In this document: piece by piece, positions 38,388 through 46,761 of the stretch
Layout of the letters: every line of letters begins with the position of its first letter
Position numbering within the stretch: the first letter of the stretch is position 1
DNA from: Funiculus sociatus GB2-C1
Lineage (GTDB): Bacteria > Cyanobacteriota > Cyanobacteriia > Cyanobacteriales > FACHB-T130
Length of the DNA stretch: 64,000 nucleotides
Reading direction: 5' to 3'
NCBI RefSeq assembly: GCF_039962115.1
Contig: NZ_JAMPKJ010000029.1
Span: 1-64,000, forward strand
The notes under the pieces: generated by a model
What the model saw: the letters and a program-made list of their open reading frames with translations, nothing else
The model's database searches: none
Told to the model about the DNA's origin: nothing
Translations under genes and position numbers: made by a program

Positions 38388-39671
38388 GTGACAAAAACTA
38401 ACTTAGACTTTCTCGCCCAAACCGATCCCGTCGTTGCCGAGTTTATTGGGCAGGAACTCCAGCGTCAACGCGACCACCTGGAACTGATTGCCAGTGAAAA
38501 CTTTGCCTCAGCAGCGGTTCTGGCAGCACAAGGTTCCGTCCTGACGAATAAGTACGCCGAAGGCTTGCCTGGAAAGCGTTATTACGGCGGCTGCGAGTTT
38601 GTAGATAAAATTGAGCAACTGGCCATTGACCGCATTAAACAACTATTTGGGGCGGCTCATGCCAACGTACAACCCCATTCCGGGGCGCAGGCGAATTTTG
38701 CCGTTTTCCTGTCGCTGTTGCAGCCTGGAGACACGATTATGGGAATGGATTTGTCCCACGGGGGACACTTAACCCACGGTTCGCCAGTGAATGTATCGGG
38801 AAAGTGGTTCAAAGTTTGTCACTACGGTGTCAGTAAGGAAACAGAGCAGCTAGACTATGACCAAATTCGGGATTTGGCGCTGCAACATCGTCCTAAGCTA
38901 CTAATTTGTGGTTACTCAGCTTATCCGCGAGTGATAGAGTTTGAGAAATTCCGCGCGATCGCAGACGAAATTGGGGCATACCTGTTAGCCGATATCGCCC
39001 ACATTGCCGGGTTAGTCGCGACAGGACATCACCCCAACCCCCTCCCCCACTGTCACGTCGTCACCACGACCACTCATAAGACCCTGCGCGGTCCCAGAGG
39101 TGGTTTAATTATGACCAATGACCCGGAATTGGGTAAGCAGCTAGATAAAGCCGTCTTCCCCGGCACACAAGGCGGGCCTTTGGAACACGTTATTGCTGCT
39201 AAGGCAGTTGCTTTCGGGGAAGCACTGACACCAGCCTTTAAAACGTATTCAGGGCAAGTGATTGAAAATGCCCGTGCCTTAGCCGCCCAGTTGCAAAAAC
39301 GCGGCTTTAAGATTGTTTCTGCCGGCACTGACAATCATTTGATGCTAGTAGATTTGCGTTCCATCGGCATGACTGGCAAGCAAGCCGATCATCTGGTGAG
39401 CGGGGTAAATATTACCGCCAACAAAAATACCGTTCCCTTCGATCCAGAGTCGCCTTTTGTAACGAGTGGCTTGCGGCTGGGAACGCCTGCAATGACAACT
39501 CGCGGTATGGGAACAACGGAATTTACCGAAATTGGCGATATTATTGCCGAACGGCTGCTGAATCCGGAAGACGAAGCAGTAGCGGCTGCTTGTCGGCGTC
39601 GAGTTGGGGCATTATGCGAAGTCTTCCCCCTATACCCCCATCTAACAATTCCTGTCCCAGCTCTAGCTTAG
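38388..39671 (+). CDS. glyA: serine hydroxymethyltransferase
   Basis: The 427-residue product starts with GTG. It is a PLP enzyme that interconverts serine and glycine with tetrahydrofolate, feeding one-carbon metabolism and photorespiration. '[10 protein letters not shown]', '[16 protein letters not shown]' and the PLP-lysine motif '[13 protein letters not shown]' (Lys about 229) are all intact. The C-terminus '[16 protein letters not shown]' is complete. It is cytoplasmic and followed at 210 nt by a MraY/WecA-type gene. Confidence 0.96.
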   Translation: MTKTNLDFLAQTDPVVAEFIGQELQRQRDHLELIASENFASAAVLAAQGSVLTNKYAEGLPGKRYYGGCEFVDKIEQLAIDRIKQLFGAAHANVQPHSGAQANFAVFLSLLQPGDTIMGMDLSHGGHLTHGSPVNVSGKWFKVCHYGVSKETEQLDYDQIRDLALQHRPKLLICGYSAYPRVIEFEKFRAIADEIGAYLLADIAHIAGLVATGHHPNPLPHCHVVTTTTHKTLRGPRGGLIMTNDPELGKQLDKAVFPGTQGGPLEHVIAAKAVAFGEALTPAFKTYSGQVIENARALAAQLQKRGFKIVSAGTDNHLMLVDLRSIGMTGKQADHLVSGVNITANKNTVPFDPESPFVTSGLRLGTPAMTTRGMGTTEFTEIGDIIAERLLNPEDEAVAAACRRRVGALCEVFPLYPHLTIPVPALA

Positions 39672-39882
39672 TTACCAGTCATTGGCCAGCGGTCAGTATC
39701 AACGGACAACTGACCCCTGACAAGAGACAAATGACGACTAACTACTGACGTTTACCGTCCCAAATGTAGTAGACTCTGCCTGACGCCTTTTTTAAAGGAT
39801 GAAAGATCAATAGCGATTAGTTAACAGCTAACAGCTTTTTTGAATTATCCTTTGTGATGTCTCGCACCCTACTAAATTTCAG

Positions 39883-40941
39883 ATGCCTCCCCAGCTATAC
39901 CATCTGGTTGCCTTTCTCGTCTCTGCCTTTGTTGTCCTCTGGACGACACCCGTTGTCAACAAAATTGGCTTGCAAAAGGGATTGGTTGATTTACCCGGTG
40001 AACGCAAAGTCCACAAGCAGCCGATAGTGCGAGTGGGAGGTATCTCTATCTTTGCAGGTACCATAATCGCCCTGCTGATTGTTTGGGGAACCGGGGGATT
40101 TGGCACTCTCAGCGCAGATAAATCCTCCGAGATTTGGGGAGTCACTGTTGGTGGTCTAGGCTTTTTCCTGATTGGGCTGGCCGATGACTTGTTCAGTCTT
40201 TCGCCCTTCACGCGGCTGTTTATGCAAATAATCATTGCTAGCTGGGCGTGGCACTTCGGCGTCCAAATTGACTTTCTCACAGTTCCCTTCGCTGGGCTTG
40301 TCACGTTGCCAGACAGTATCAGCTGGCCGATCACAGTCATTTGGCTGGTAGGTATGACCAATGCCATTAACTGGATCGATGGTTTGGACGGTCTAGCTGC
40401 TGGAGTTTCTGGTATCGGTGCCGTGGTGATGCTAATTGTAAGTTTGTTTATGAACCAACCAGCAGCAGCCCTAATTGCGGCAGCGCTTGCTGGCGGCGCA
40501 CTAGGATTTCTGCGATATAATTTCAACCCCGCCCAGATTTTTATGGGAGATGGGGGAGCCTATTTTATGGGCTTTACTTTGGCTGGTGTCGGGGTGATTG
40601 GCTTAGTGAAAAGCACCGCTGTCACCGCTGTGCTATTGCCCTACTTAATTTTAGCTGTGCCGATTGTGGATATGTCAGCCGTGATTGTACAACGGCTGTT
40701 ACGCGGCAGTTCCCCTTTCATTGGCGATAAATTCCATCTACATCATCGGTTACTGCAAGCTGGTCTGCCACAACGCTTGATAGTTTTGTTTATCTACGCT
40801 TTAACTCTGTGGGTGGGAAGTCTGGCGCTGGCTCTGGCTAAGGTACCCAGCGGACTAGCTTATGCTTTTGGCGCAACTTTGCTGCTGGGTTATACCAGTT
40901 GGCAAGTTTGGCGATCCTCCCGTGTCAGAGGCGAAGAGTAA
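39883..40941 (+). CDS. MraY/WecA family glycosyl-phosphate transferase
   Basis: The 352-residue polytopic membrane protein has about ten to eleven membrane segments. The motifs of polyprenyl-phosphate HexNAc-1-phosphate transferases are present: 'GLADDLFSL' (DD), 'NAINWIDGLDGLAAG', 'FMGDGGAYFMGF' and the cytoplasmic 'HLHHRLLQAG'. It would load UDP-GlcNAc or a related sugar onto undecaprenyl phosphate to start a surface polysaccharide or wall glycan. MraY itself is usually distinguishable by other residues, so WecA/TagO-type is more likely. The next gene (cinA) starts 6 nt later, suggesting an operon. Confidence 0.9.
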   Translation: MPPQLYHLVAFLVSAFVVLWTTPVVNKIGLQKGLVDLPGERKVHKQPIVRVGGISIFAGTIIALLIVWGTGGFGTLSADKSSEIWGVTVGGLGFFLIGLADDLFSLSPFTRLFMQIIIASWAWHFGVQIDFLTVPFAGLVTLPDSISWPITVIWLVGMTNAINWIDGLDGLAAGVSGIGAVVMLIVSLFMNQPAAALIAAALAGGALGFLRYNFNPAQIFMGDGGAYFMGFTLAGVGVIGLVKSTAVTAVLLPYLILAVPIVDMSAVIVQRLLRGSSPFIGDKFHLHHRLLQAGLPQRLIVLFIYALTLWVGSLALALAKVPSGLAYAFGATLLLGYTSWQVWRSSRVRGEE

Positions 40942-40947
40942 AAAGTT

Positions 40948-42198
40948 ATGAGTGCTGAAATTATTTGTGTTGGTACGGAACTGCTACTAGGCGATATCCT
41001 CAACAGCAATGCTTATTTTTTGGCGCAGCAACTAGCATCTCTGGGAATCCCGCACTATTATCAAACGGTGGTGGGAGATAATCCAGAACGTCTCAAGCAG
41101 GTCATAGAAATTGCCCTGCAAAGATCGCAAATCTTAATTTTTACTGGTGGGCTTGGCCCGACTCCGGATGACCTGACAACGGAAGCGATCGCGGACTTTT
41201 TTGGCGTGCCCTTGCTGGAAAACCCGGAAATTATCGAAGATATTGCTCGGAAATATGCCCAGCGGGGGCGGCAAATGACACCCAGCAATCGCAAACAAGC
41301 CCTGATGCCGAACGGTGCCTCAATTTTACCCAATCCAGGCGGTACAGCCCCTGGCATTATCTGGCAACCGCGCCCACGATTGACGATTCTCACTTTCCCT
41401 GGTGTCCCCAGCGAAATGCAGCGGATGTGGCAAGAAACCGCTGTACCCTATCTCAAAAGTCAAGGCTGGGGCAAAGAAATTATCAAAAGCCGGATGTTAA
41501 GATTTTGGGGAATTGCTGAGTCGGCCTTAGCTGAAAAAGTTTCTGCTTTTCTCAATTTGCCCAATCCCACGGTTGCTCCTTATGCTGACTTTGGAGAGGT
41601 ACGCTTGAGAATTTCCGCAAGGGGGGAATCGGAGCCCCAAGCGCTGGGACTAATTGAGCCTGTAGCGCAGCAATTGCAGCAGATTGCAGGGCTGGATTAT
41701 TATGGCAGCGACACTGACACTCTTGCCTCTGTGGTGGGGCAGTTGTTGCAAGCAGAGGGTGAGACGCTTTCGGTTGCGGAATCTTGCACTGGAGGCGGCT
41801 TGGGGCAGATGATCACGTCTATCGCCGGAAGTTCTAGTTACTTTCTGGGCGGTGTCATTTCTTACGACAACTCGGTGAAAATTTCCCTTTTGGGTGTCAA
41901 TCCAGAAGATTTATCCCAATTCGGTGCGGTAAGCGATGTAGTTGCCACAGCGATGGCGGTTGGGGTGCGATCACGTCTCTCCACTACGTGGGGGCTTAGT
42001 ATAACTGGTATTGCAGGCCCAGGTGGAGGTACGGATGCTAAGCCAGTTGGCCTTGTCTACATTGGATTAGCAGGGCCAAATAACATTGGGTCAAGTTTTA
42101 AGTACCAGTTGGGTCAAACTCGAGAACGTGACTCAATTCGCTATGCCAGCGCTTGTAATGCCCTTGACTTGCTGCGGCGAAAATTGCTGACCCGCTGA
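40948..42198 (+). CDS. cinA: CinA family protein (competence/damage-inducible; NMN deamidase domain)
   Basis: The 416-residue product has an N-terminal MoaB/MogA-like domain ('EIICVGTELLLGDILNSNA', 'FTGGLGPTPDDLT') and a C-terminal CinA/PncC domain ('VAESCTGGGLGQMITSIAG', 'SITGIAGPGGGTDAKPVG'). The known activities of the family are ADP-ribose pyrophosphatase and nicotinamide mononucleotide deamidation, which serve NAD salvage. It is full length, with ATG 6 nt after the previous stop. A hairpin terminator follows at once. Confidence 0.93.
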   Translation: MSAEIICVGTELLLGDILNSNAYFLAQQLASLGIPHYYQTVVGDNPERLKQVIEIALQRSQILIFTGGLGPTPDDLTTEAIADFFGVPLLENPEIIEDIARKYAQRGRQMTPSNRKQALMPNGASILPNPGGTAPGIIWQPRPRLTILTFPGVPSEMQRMWQETAVPYLKSQGWGKEIIKSRMLRFWGIAESALAEKVSAFLNLPNPTVAPYADFGEVRLRISARGESEPQALGLIEPVAQQLQQIAGLDYYGSDTDTLASVVGQLLQAEGETLSVAESCTGGGLGQMITSIAGSSSYFLGGVISYDNSVKISLLGVNPEDLSQFGAVSDVVATAMAVGVRSRLSTTWGLSITGIAGPGGGTDAKPVGLVYIGLAGPNNIGSSFKYQLGQTRERDSIRYASACNALDLLRRKLLTR

Positions 42199-42199
42199 A

Positions 42200-42228
42200 C
42201 CTCTTATCAGTCTTTTGACTGATAGAGG
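42200..42228 (+). terminator. hairpin after cinA
   Basis: CCTCTTATCAGTC and GACTGATAGAGG pair with a single bulge around a TTTT loop, directly after the cinA stop. No strong U-run follows. Confidence 0.55.
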
Positions 42229-42386
42229 ATACTAAAACACTCTTCTATGGTGGGAGAGAGATGCTATTTCCTAATGTGCTAGGGTTAAAATAATAAATCT
42301 TATTAGTACAATAGGATTTAAGAACTGTCAATTTTGCCCAGTTGTAAACTATTTATCCTGGTTGTATTGCAGGAGCCGTCAGTACA

Positions 42387-42527
42387 ATGGACTACATAGA
42401 AAACGTGTTGGAAAAGCTTAAAGAATGGGCGCGGAAGCTCATCGAAACGCTGCTAGGGCCGGAGGCTGAGCCGGAACCGGAACCAATTCCAATACCCGTA
42501 AACGAGCGATCGCGCCAAAGACGTTAG
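42387..42527 (+). CDS. 46-aa charged helical protein upstream of aroQ
   Basis: ATG at 42387 follows AGGAG (42371-42375). The frame gives an amphipathic helix 'MDYIENVLEKLKEWARKLIE', then 'TLLGPEAEPEPEPIPIPVNE' and a basic end RSRQRR. The alternating Glu-Pro segment would be extended. I recall similar short proteins in other cyanobacteria. The aroQ start follows 8 nt later, so the two are co-transcribed and probably coupled in translation. Function unknown. Confidence 0.65.
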   Translation: MDYIENVLEKLKEWARKLIETLLGPEAEPEPEPIPIPVNERSRQRR

Positions 42528-42535
42528 TGTAATAC

Positions 42536-42997
42536 GTGACTCATAAAACTTTGGGCGCTGTAAGTGTTTTGGTACTGCACGGGCCAAACCTGAACCTGCT
42601 GGGACTGCGAGAACCAGGGATTTATGGATATTTAACGTTGGATGAAATTAACCACCTGTTAGAGCAAGAAGGGCAAACGCTACAGGCGAAACTTTCTATC
42701 ATCCAGTCGAATCACGAAGGTGTCTTAGTTGATGCCATCCAGAACGCTCTGGGGCAGCACCAAGGCATTTTGATTAACGCAGGGGCGTACACTCATACAA
42801 GCGTAGCCATACGAGATGCGATCGCGGCTGTGAACCTTCCCACAGTTGAAGTGCATCTGAGTAACATTTATCGCCGCGAAGCTTTCCGGCATCATTCCTA
42901 TATTGCACCAGTGGCAATTGGGCAAATCAGCGGCTTTGGTTCACAAAGCTATCTGCTTGGACTACAGGCGTTGATTCACTATCTCAAAGAAAATTAA
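42536..42997 (+). CDS. aroQ: type II 3-dehydroquinate dehydratase
   Basis: The 153-residue product starts with GTG. It catalyses the third step of the shikimate pathway, as a dodecamer in the cytoplasm. The signature '[19 protein letters not shown]' is present with catalytic Tyr30 in GIYG. '[14 protein letters not shown]', '[18 protein letters not shown]' (catalytic His and substrate Arg) and '[13 protein letters not shown]' complete the site. It lies in a pair with the 46-aa gene and ends at a strong terminator. Confidence 0.96.
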   Translation: MTHKTLGAVSVLVLHGPNLNLLGLREPGIYGYLTLDEINHLLEQEGQTLQAKLSIIQSNHEGVLVDAIQNALGQHQGILINAGAYTHTSVAIRDAIAAVNLPTVEVHLSNIYRREAFRHHSYIAPVAIGQISGFGSQSYLLGLQALIHYLKEN

Positions 42998-43041
42998 AAA
43001 TTAAAAGTCTAAAACTTTATTATTTTTTAATTTTCCATTAT

Positions 43042-43075
43042 ATAAGGACACGGCTGTGCCGTGTCCTTATTTTTG
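43042..43075 (+). terminator. intrinsic terminator of aroQ
   Basis: ATAAGGACACGGC and GCCGTGTCCTTAT form a perfect 13-bp stem with a TGT loop, followed by TTTTT. It lies 45 nt after the aroQ stop and can also stop minus-strand transcripts from the channel gene that converges here. Confidence 0.9.
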
Positions 43076-43105
43076 CAGGCAAGATACCTGAGCTACAGAT
43101 GAGAT

Positions 43106-44464
43106 TTATCGCATCGGGTTGCCATTAGAAAATAACCGCTGAGAATCGCGATCGCCAGCAGCGTCATTTTGGGGATTGCGAACCAGCACCGTATAAACTT
43201 CCGTTGGGATCTCAATTCCAGCCTTGTGCAACGCCTCTTTAATTGCCTGATTAGCGCTAGAAGTAGTCTTCAGAAACTCTAACCGTCGGGAATTTACCCA
43301 AAAGCGTATTTCCATACCCACACTGCCAGCAGCTAGTTCTCGAACCAAGACTTCTGGCGGTGGGTTCGACTGCACCCCTTCAACTTGGACAACAGCATCG
43401 GTTATGACTTGCGTAGCCGTATTGATATCTGCCTTATAAGTAATGCCCACCGTTACCGAACTGCGCCGATACGAGTAAGCAGTGTTATTAGTAATACTCG
43501 CTTGAAAAACCTCTTGATTAGGAATATAAACCTTTCGCCCATCATAGGTATTCAGGGTTGTAGCCCTCAGTTGAATTTGGGTGATGGTTCCCTCAAATTC
43601 CTTAATCACTACCTGATCACCTAACCGGAAAGGTCTGCCTGCAAGTAAAATCATTCCAGAAATGTAATTACTAAAAATTTCTTTAAGACCAAAACCGATA
43701 GCAACGCTAGTGAGTCCCACCGCTCCTAGTAAAGCTCCAAAGTTGAGTCCCAAGACACCTAGAGCAACTACTGAGCCAATTACCCAAACACCACCGTATC
43801 CCACTCGTCCTAAGAGGATTTCAGCACTGCGATCGCCTTCAGTCTTTTGCGCCCATTTTAAGGTCACGTAACGCACTCCCTTGGCAAATCCCCAAGTAAT
43901 GCCTATCACCACCAGCGTCCCTAAAATTGACGGCAACTTGCTTATCGTGTCGCGCAGCAAATCCCGCACAGTAATATATAGGCGCTGTCCGACATCAATG
44001 GCTAGAGACGGTTTCTCAAAAGCCCCATTCAATTGCCTCGCCCACCTCTCGGCAAGCACTTCTACAGGCAAACCGAAGTCGCGGGCATCCTGTTGAGTCA
44101 CTGTCATCAAGACGCGGTTATTCACTTGTAAGGTGGCGATTTTCTTTGGATCGTCGGGCTTGACGGCGACTTGCCCCAAAGCTTCGGGTTGTGCCAGTAC
44201 GCTAGCAATACGCCGATTGATAATTTGTGATCGCTCCTTAGCACTAAGTCCGGCCAAACTTCCGACTTGAAAAACTGGGTATCCTCTGACTATGACATCA
44301 GCAAAATAAAGTTCTTCCCCGTAAACCCTTACAGGTGTAGGTTTCGACGTAGGCATCTCTTGGGTTCCAGCTGGAGTTGCTGTAAACAAAACGCCAGTGA
44401 TGACGATTAAAATCTGGAAGCGATGTATTTTATTGCGAGTGGAACGATGAAAAAAGTTTTTCAT
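43106..44464 (-). CDS. mechanosensitive ion channel family protein (MscS type)
   Basis: The product has 452 residues from the ATG at 44464; a TTG ten codons upstream is less likely. A signal peptide is followed by a periplasmic domain of about 140 residues, then four or so membrane segments and the MscS core 'VGLTSVAIGFGLKEIFSNYI' with the following beta domain 'GRPFRLGDQVVIKEFEGTI'. The C-terminal alpha/beta domain is complete. It opens under membrane tension to release solutes after osmotic downshift. It resembles the larger cyanobacterial MscS-like group with an extended N-terminus. Confidence 0.9.
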   Translation of the reverse strand: MKNFFHRSTRNKIHRFQILIVITGVLFTATPAGTQEMPTSKPTPVRVYGEELYFADVIVRGYPVFQVGSLAGLSAKERSQIINRRIASVLAQPEALGQVAVKPDDPKKIATLQVNNRVLMTVTQQDARDFGLPVEVLAERWARQLNGAFEKPSLAIDVGQRLYITVRDLLRDTISKLPSILGTLVVIGITWGFAKGVRYVTLKWAQKTEGDRSAEILLGRVGYGGVWVIGSVVALGVLGLNFGALLGAVGLTSVAIGFGLKEIFSNYISGMILLAGRPFRLGDQVVIKEFEGTITQIQLRATTLNTYDGRKVYIPNQEVFQASITNNTAYSYRRSSVTVGITYKADINTATQVITDAVVQVEGVQSNPPPEVLVRELAAGSVGMEIRFWVNSRRLEFLKTTSSANQAIKEALHKAGIEIPTEVYTVLVRNPQNDAAGDRDSQRLFSNGNPMR

Positions 44465-44735
44465 GTCAATTCCAAAGGAGAACCCACATGACAATACATT
44501 AAGTTGTTGGCATCTGACTTCTGACGCGAGACAGGTTTTACAGCGATCGCATCTAAGAATTGAGTAATTGATTGATAGCTAAGTGTAGCTCATGCAGTAA
44601 ATACACACCTTTTGATAGATGGAAAAAGTCTGCTTTTAGCTATTAAAACATTATTTTTAATAAAGTGTAATAAGTTACAGGCATTAAGCAACTATGGCAG
44701 TTTAATTTAACTAGAAACATTCAAAGGTGAAAAAT

Positions 44736-45419
44736 ATGCTTACTGCCAATAAAGGATTTATTCCAGAAGATTTATTTAAAGCTCCAGAATATGAATTAGC
44801 TAAAAACCATAATAAAGAATTACCTGATGTTGAAAAAATCGCTACCAGAGCCAGATATTTAGATTCCTTGGCACCAATTAGCGCCATTCAAGTTTTTGAA
44901 GAAATACCTGGCATCAAAAAATCTACTATTTTACTTAATACAGAAACTTTCTTTGAGGTTTGGAATGTTATCCCAGATCGGGTATTACTTCCTGAAGATT
45001 TGGAGTTTCTTAAACAAGACGCTAATCGCGTTGAATCAATAGCTAAAAACCTGCTTTGGTTAGGTGAATCTTGGATAAGTTCACAAATTTTTGAGAAAAA
45101 GCTAAAAGTTGAAAATTGGGAAGATGTGCAAAAAATAGTGAATAGATACGAATATGAGTATGAGTTTATAGATATTGTTGAGGTTCCTTATAAAGTTAGT
45201 TTGAAACCCCATAAAAATAAATTTGGAGAAGTTAATAAATATTGGGGCGTGTATCCTACTTGTTGGAATATATCTCTAAATAGAACTCGCGGCTTTAATG
45301 GGTGTTACATCATAAATGACTACAATTCATCTTACAGCTTTAATATAGAGGTTTGGGCGGGAATCCCGTTTTTTAGGAACGTCAAAACTGGAGAAGTAGT
45401 AACGCTAGAAAATTTATAG
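44736..45419 (+). CDS. AT-rich hypothetical protein, 227 aa
   Basis: ATG at 44736 follows AAAGG by 8 nt; a GTG three codons upstream is also possible. The 227-residue product is hydrophilic, has no signal or membrane segment and is rich in Asn, Lys, Glu and aromatic residues. Its C-terminal part contains 'YWGVYPTCWNISLNRTRGFN' and 'IEVWAGIPFFRNVKTGEV'. I do not recognise a family. The gene is much more AT-rich than both neighbours and stands alone, which fits recent acquisition. It could be a phage- or toxin-related protein, but nothing proves it. Confidence 0.6.
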   Translation: MLTANKGFIPEDLFKAPEYELAKNHNKELPDVEKIATRARYLDSLAPISAIQVFEEIPGIKKSTILLNTETFFEVWNVIPDRVLLPEDLEFLKQDANRVESIAKNLLWLGESWISSQIFEKKLKVENWEDVQKIVNRYEYEYEFIDIVEVPYKVSLKPHKNKFGEVNKYWGVYPTCWNISLNRTRGFNGCYIINDYNSSYSFNIEVWAGIPFFRNVKTGEVVTLENL

Positions 45420-45630
45420 AGAAAATGCAATCGCAGTTTCTCTAGTTAGATGGTTCCAGACTAAGAATCATCAGCTGACCCATCTGACTTTCTTGGATAG
45501 CGAGGACTGGGCGCTAGATGCCTTATTTGCGGGAAAGGCTGGAAAAAGATAAATCCAGCCGCCGCGTTCCATGAGTAAACGGCAAGCTTTAGGCTTTTAT
45601 GGATTGGCTGCGTAGTCTACCATAGAAATC

Positions 45631-46524
45631 ATGCGCTACTCACTTTTAAGTCGATTTCGCGCCACCTTATTGGGGGCTGCAATTGGGGAAAATTACGCCT
45701 ATAAAGGCAAAAAACAGCCGCAGCATTCTTCTGGCTGGGGCAAAATCGCGGTTTTGGGTGCAGAAAGCTTAATTAAGCAATCTAGATTAGATTTAGAAGA
45801 TTGGTATCGCCTCAAAAGGGAATTTTTGGAACCAGAGGCGATGAATCCCGTCTCTACAGAAGCAATTATTTCGACGTTAACTGTCGTGTTATTTTCCCAC
45901 GAGTATAAAGCGAAACTGCGGCAAAACTTGCAACAAGTTGCCAGCGTTTTTTCAGACGAGCCAGAATTGCAGGATGCGGTGTTGGCGGTGGGATATGCGA
46001 TCGCGCAATCTCTCAGAGAAAAATTGAATCCCGCCACATTAATTCCCAAAACCCTCGACTTTCTAGAAAATTCCCAGACACCTCTGGTGGAACAACTGGG
46101 TGCAGTTCAAATATTATTAGAGCAGGGTGCTGGCTTAGAGATGGCTGTAACCCAACTGTGTCGGGATGCTCAGCCAAATAGTACCCCAATTGCCTTAGCC
46201 TTTTACTGCTTCCTTAGTACCTTAGAAGATTTTCGACTGAGTGTCGCCCGTGCGGCTCGTAGCGGCTATCAAACCCAGATTACCTGCGGTTTAGTCGGTG
46301 CAATGTCTGGAGCGTATAACACTACAGGGGGCATTCCTGTGGGATGGCGGCTACCTTGTAAACAGCATTGGGGAATCACGTCAATAGCCCAATTGCTGCA
46401 ACTATCCGACCGCCTCTTTGGCGTTTGGTCTGGTGTTTATGATCCTTCTACAGATGTAGAGACACAAAATTTTGCGTCTCTAAGTAGCGCTGTGGCAGCT
46501 CCGCGCGTAATTCAGCCACGTTAA
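45631..46524 (+). CDS. ADP-ribosylglycohydrolase-fold protein, probably inactive
   Basis: The 297-residue product has the outline of the DraG/ADP-ribosylglycohydrolase family: 'RFRATLLGAAIGENYAYKG' at the start and 'LVGAMSGAYNTTGGIPVGWR' near the end. The family needs Asp pairs for two magnesium ions (GDA at the start, DTD before G.l.GA.yG). Here they read GEN and TQI, so the metal site looks lost. It may be a binding protein rather than an enzyme. The C-terminal tail includes VETQNFASL, encoded by a dispersed palindrome (46457-46482). The call is by fold pattern only. Confidence 0.65.
   Translation: MRYSLLSRFRATLLGAAIGENYAYKGKKQPQHSSGWGKIAVLGAESLIKQSRLDLEDWYRLKREFLEPEAMNPVSTEAIISTLTVVLFSHEYKAKLRQNLQQVASVFSDEPELQDAVLAVGYAIAQSLREKLNPATLIPKTLDFLENSQTPLVEQLGAVQILLEQGAGLEMAVTQLCRDAQPNSTPIALAFYCFLSTLEDFRLSVARAARSGYQTQITCGLVGAMSGAYNTTGGIPVGWRLPCKQHWGITSIAQLLQLSDRLFGVWSGVYDPSTDVETQNFASLSSAVAAPRVIQPR
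46457..46482. repeat. TAGAGAC palindromic repeat inside the DraG-fold gene
   Basis: TAGAGACACAAAA and TTTTGCGTCTCTA pair with one mismatch as a 26-bp near-perfect palindrome within the coding sequence, giving VETQNFASL. It shares its core and frame with the copy in ftsI. Confidence 0.6.
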
Positions 46525-46761
46525 CTTTTTTTAGTCCCAAGAATAGATGCCAAGATTATAGTTGGTAAAAGGAAATCAAATCTGATAAGATTATTTCCCC
46601 ACAGGGGGCTAGGCATTCCCATCGGAGTTCTGTAAGGTAGGAAGAAGCCAACAATCGGGTGCCGCCTAGAGGTAAAGATTGCTGTTAGATGCCTTGAACC
46701 CAAGCAAAGTTAGCTCCCTCTCACCACGCCTGTCGCCTGAAACGGCAGTCATAACCATACT

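Noticed and set aside
39879-40526. 215-codon minus-strand frame inside the MraY/WecA-type gene
   Set aside because: It is antisense to a clear conserved gene, and its product is Pro/Thr/Ile-rich without motifs.
45420-45630. Short plus-strand frame ending DSEDWALDALFAGKAGKR
   Set aside because: It has protein-like composition and could be a gene fragment, but it has no start and matches nothing I know.
46525-46761. Possible c-di-AMP riboswitch or structured RNA before the PgpH-like gene
   Set aside because: Some G- and C-rich blocks are present, but I could not match the conserved core of the known class.
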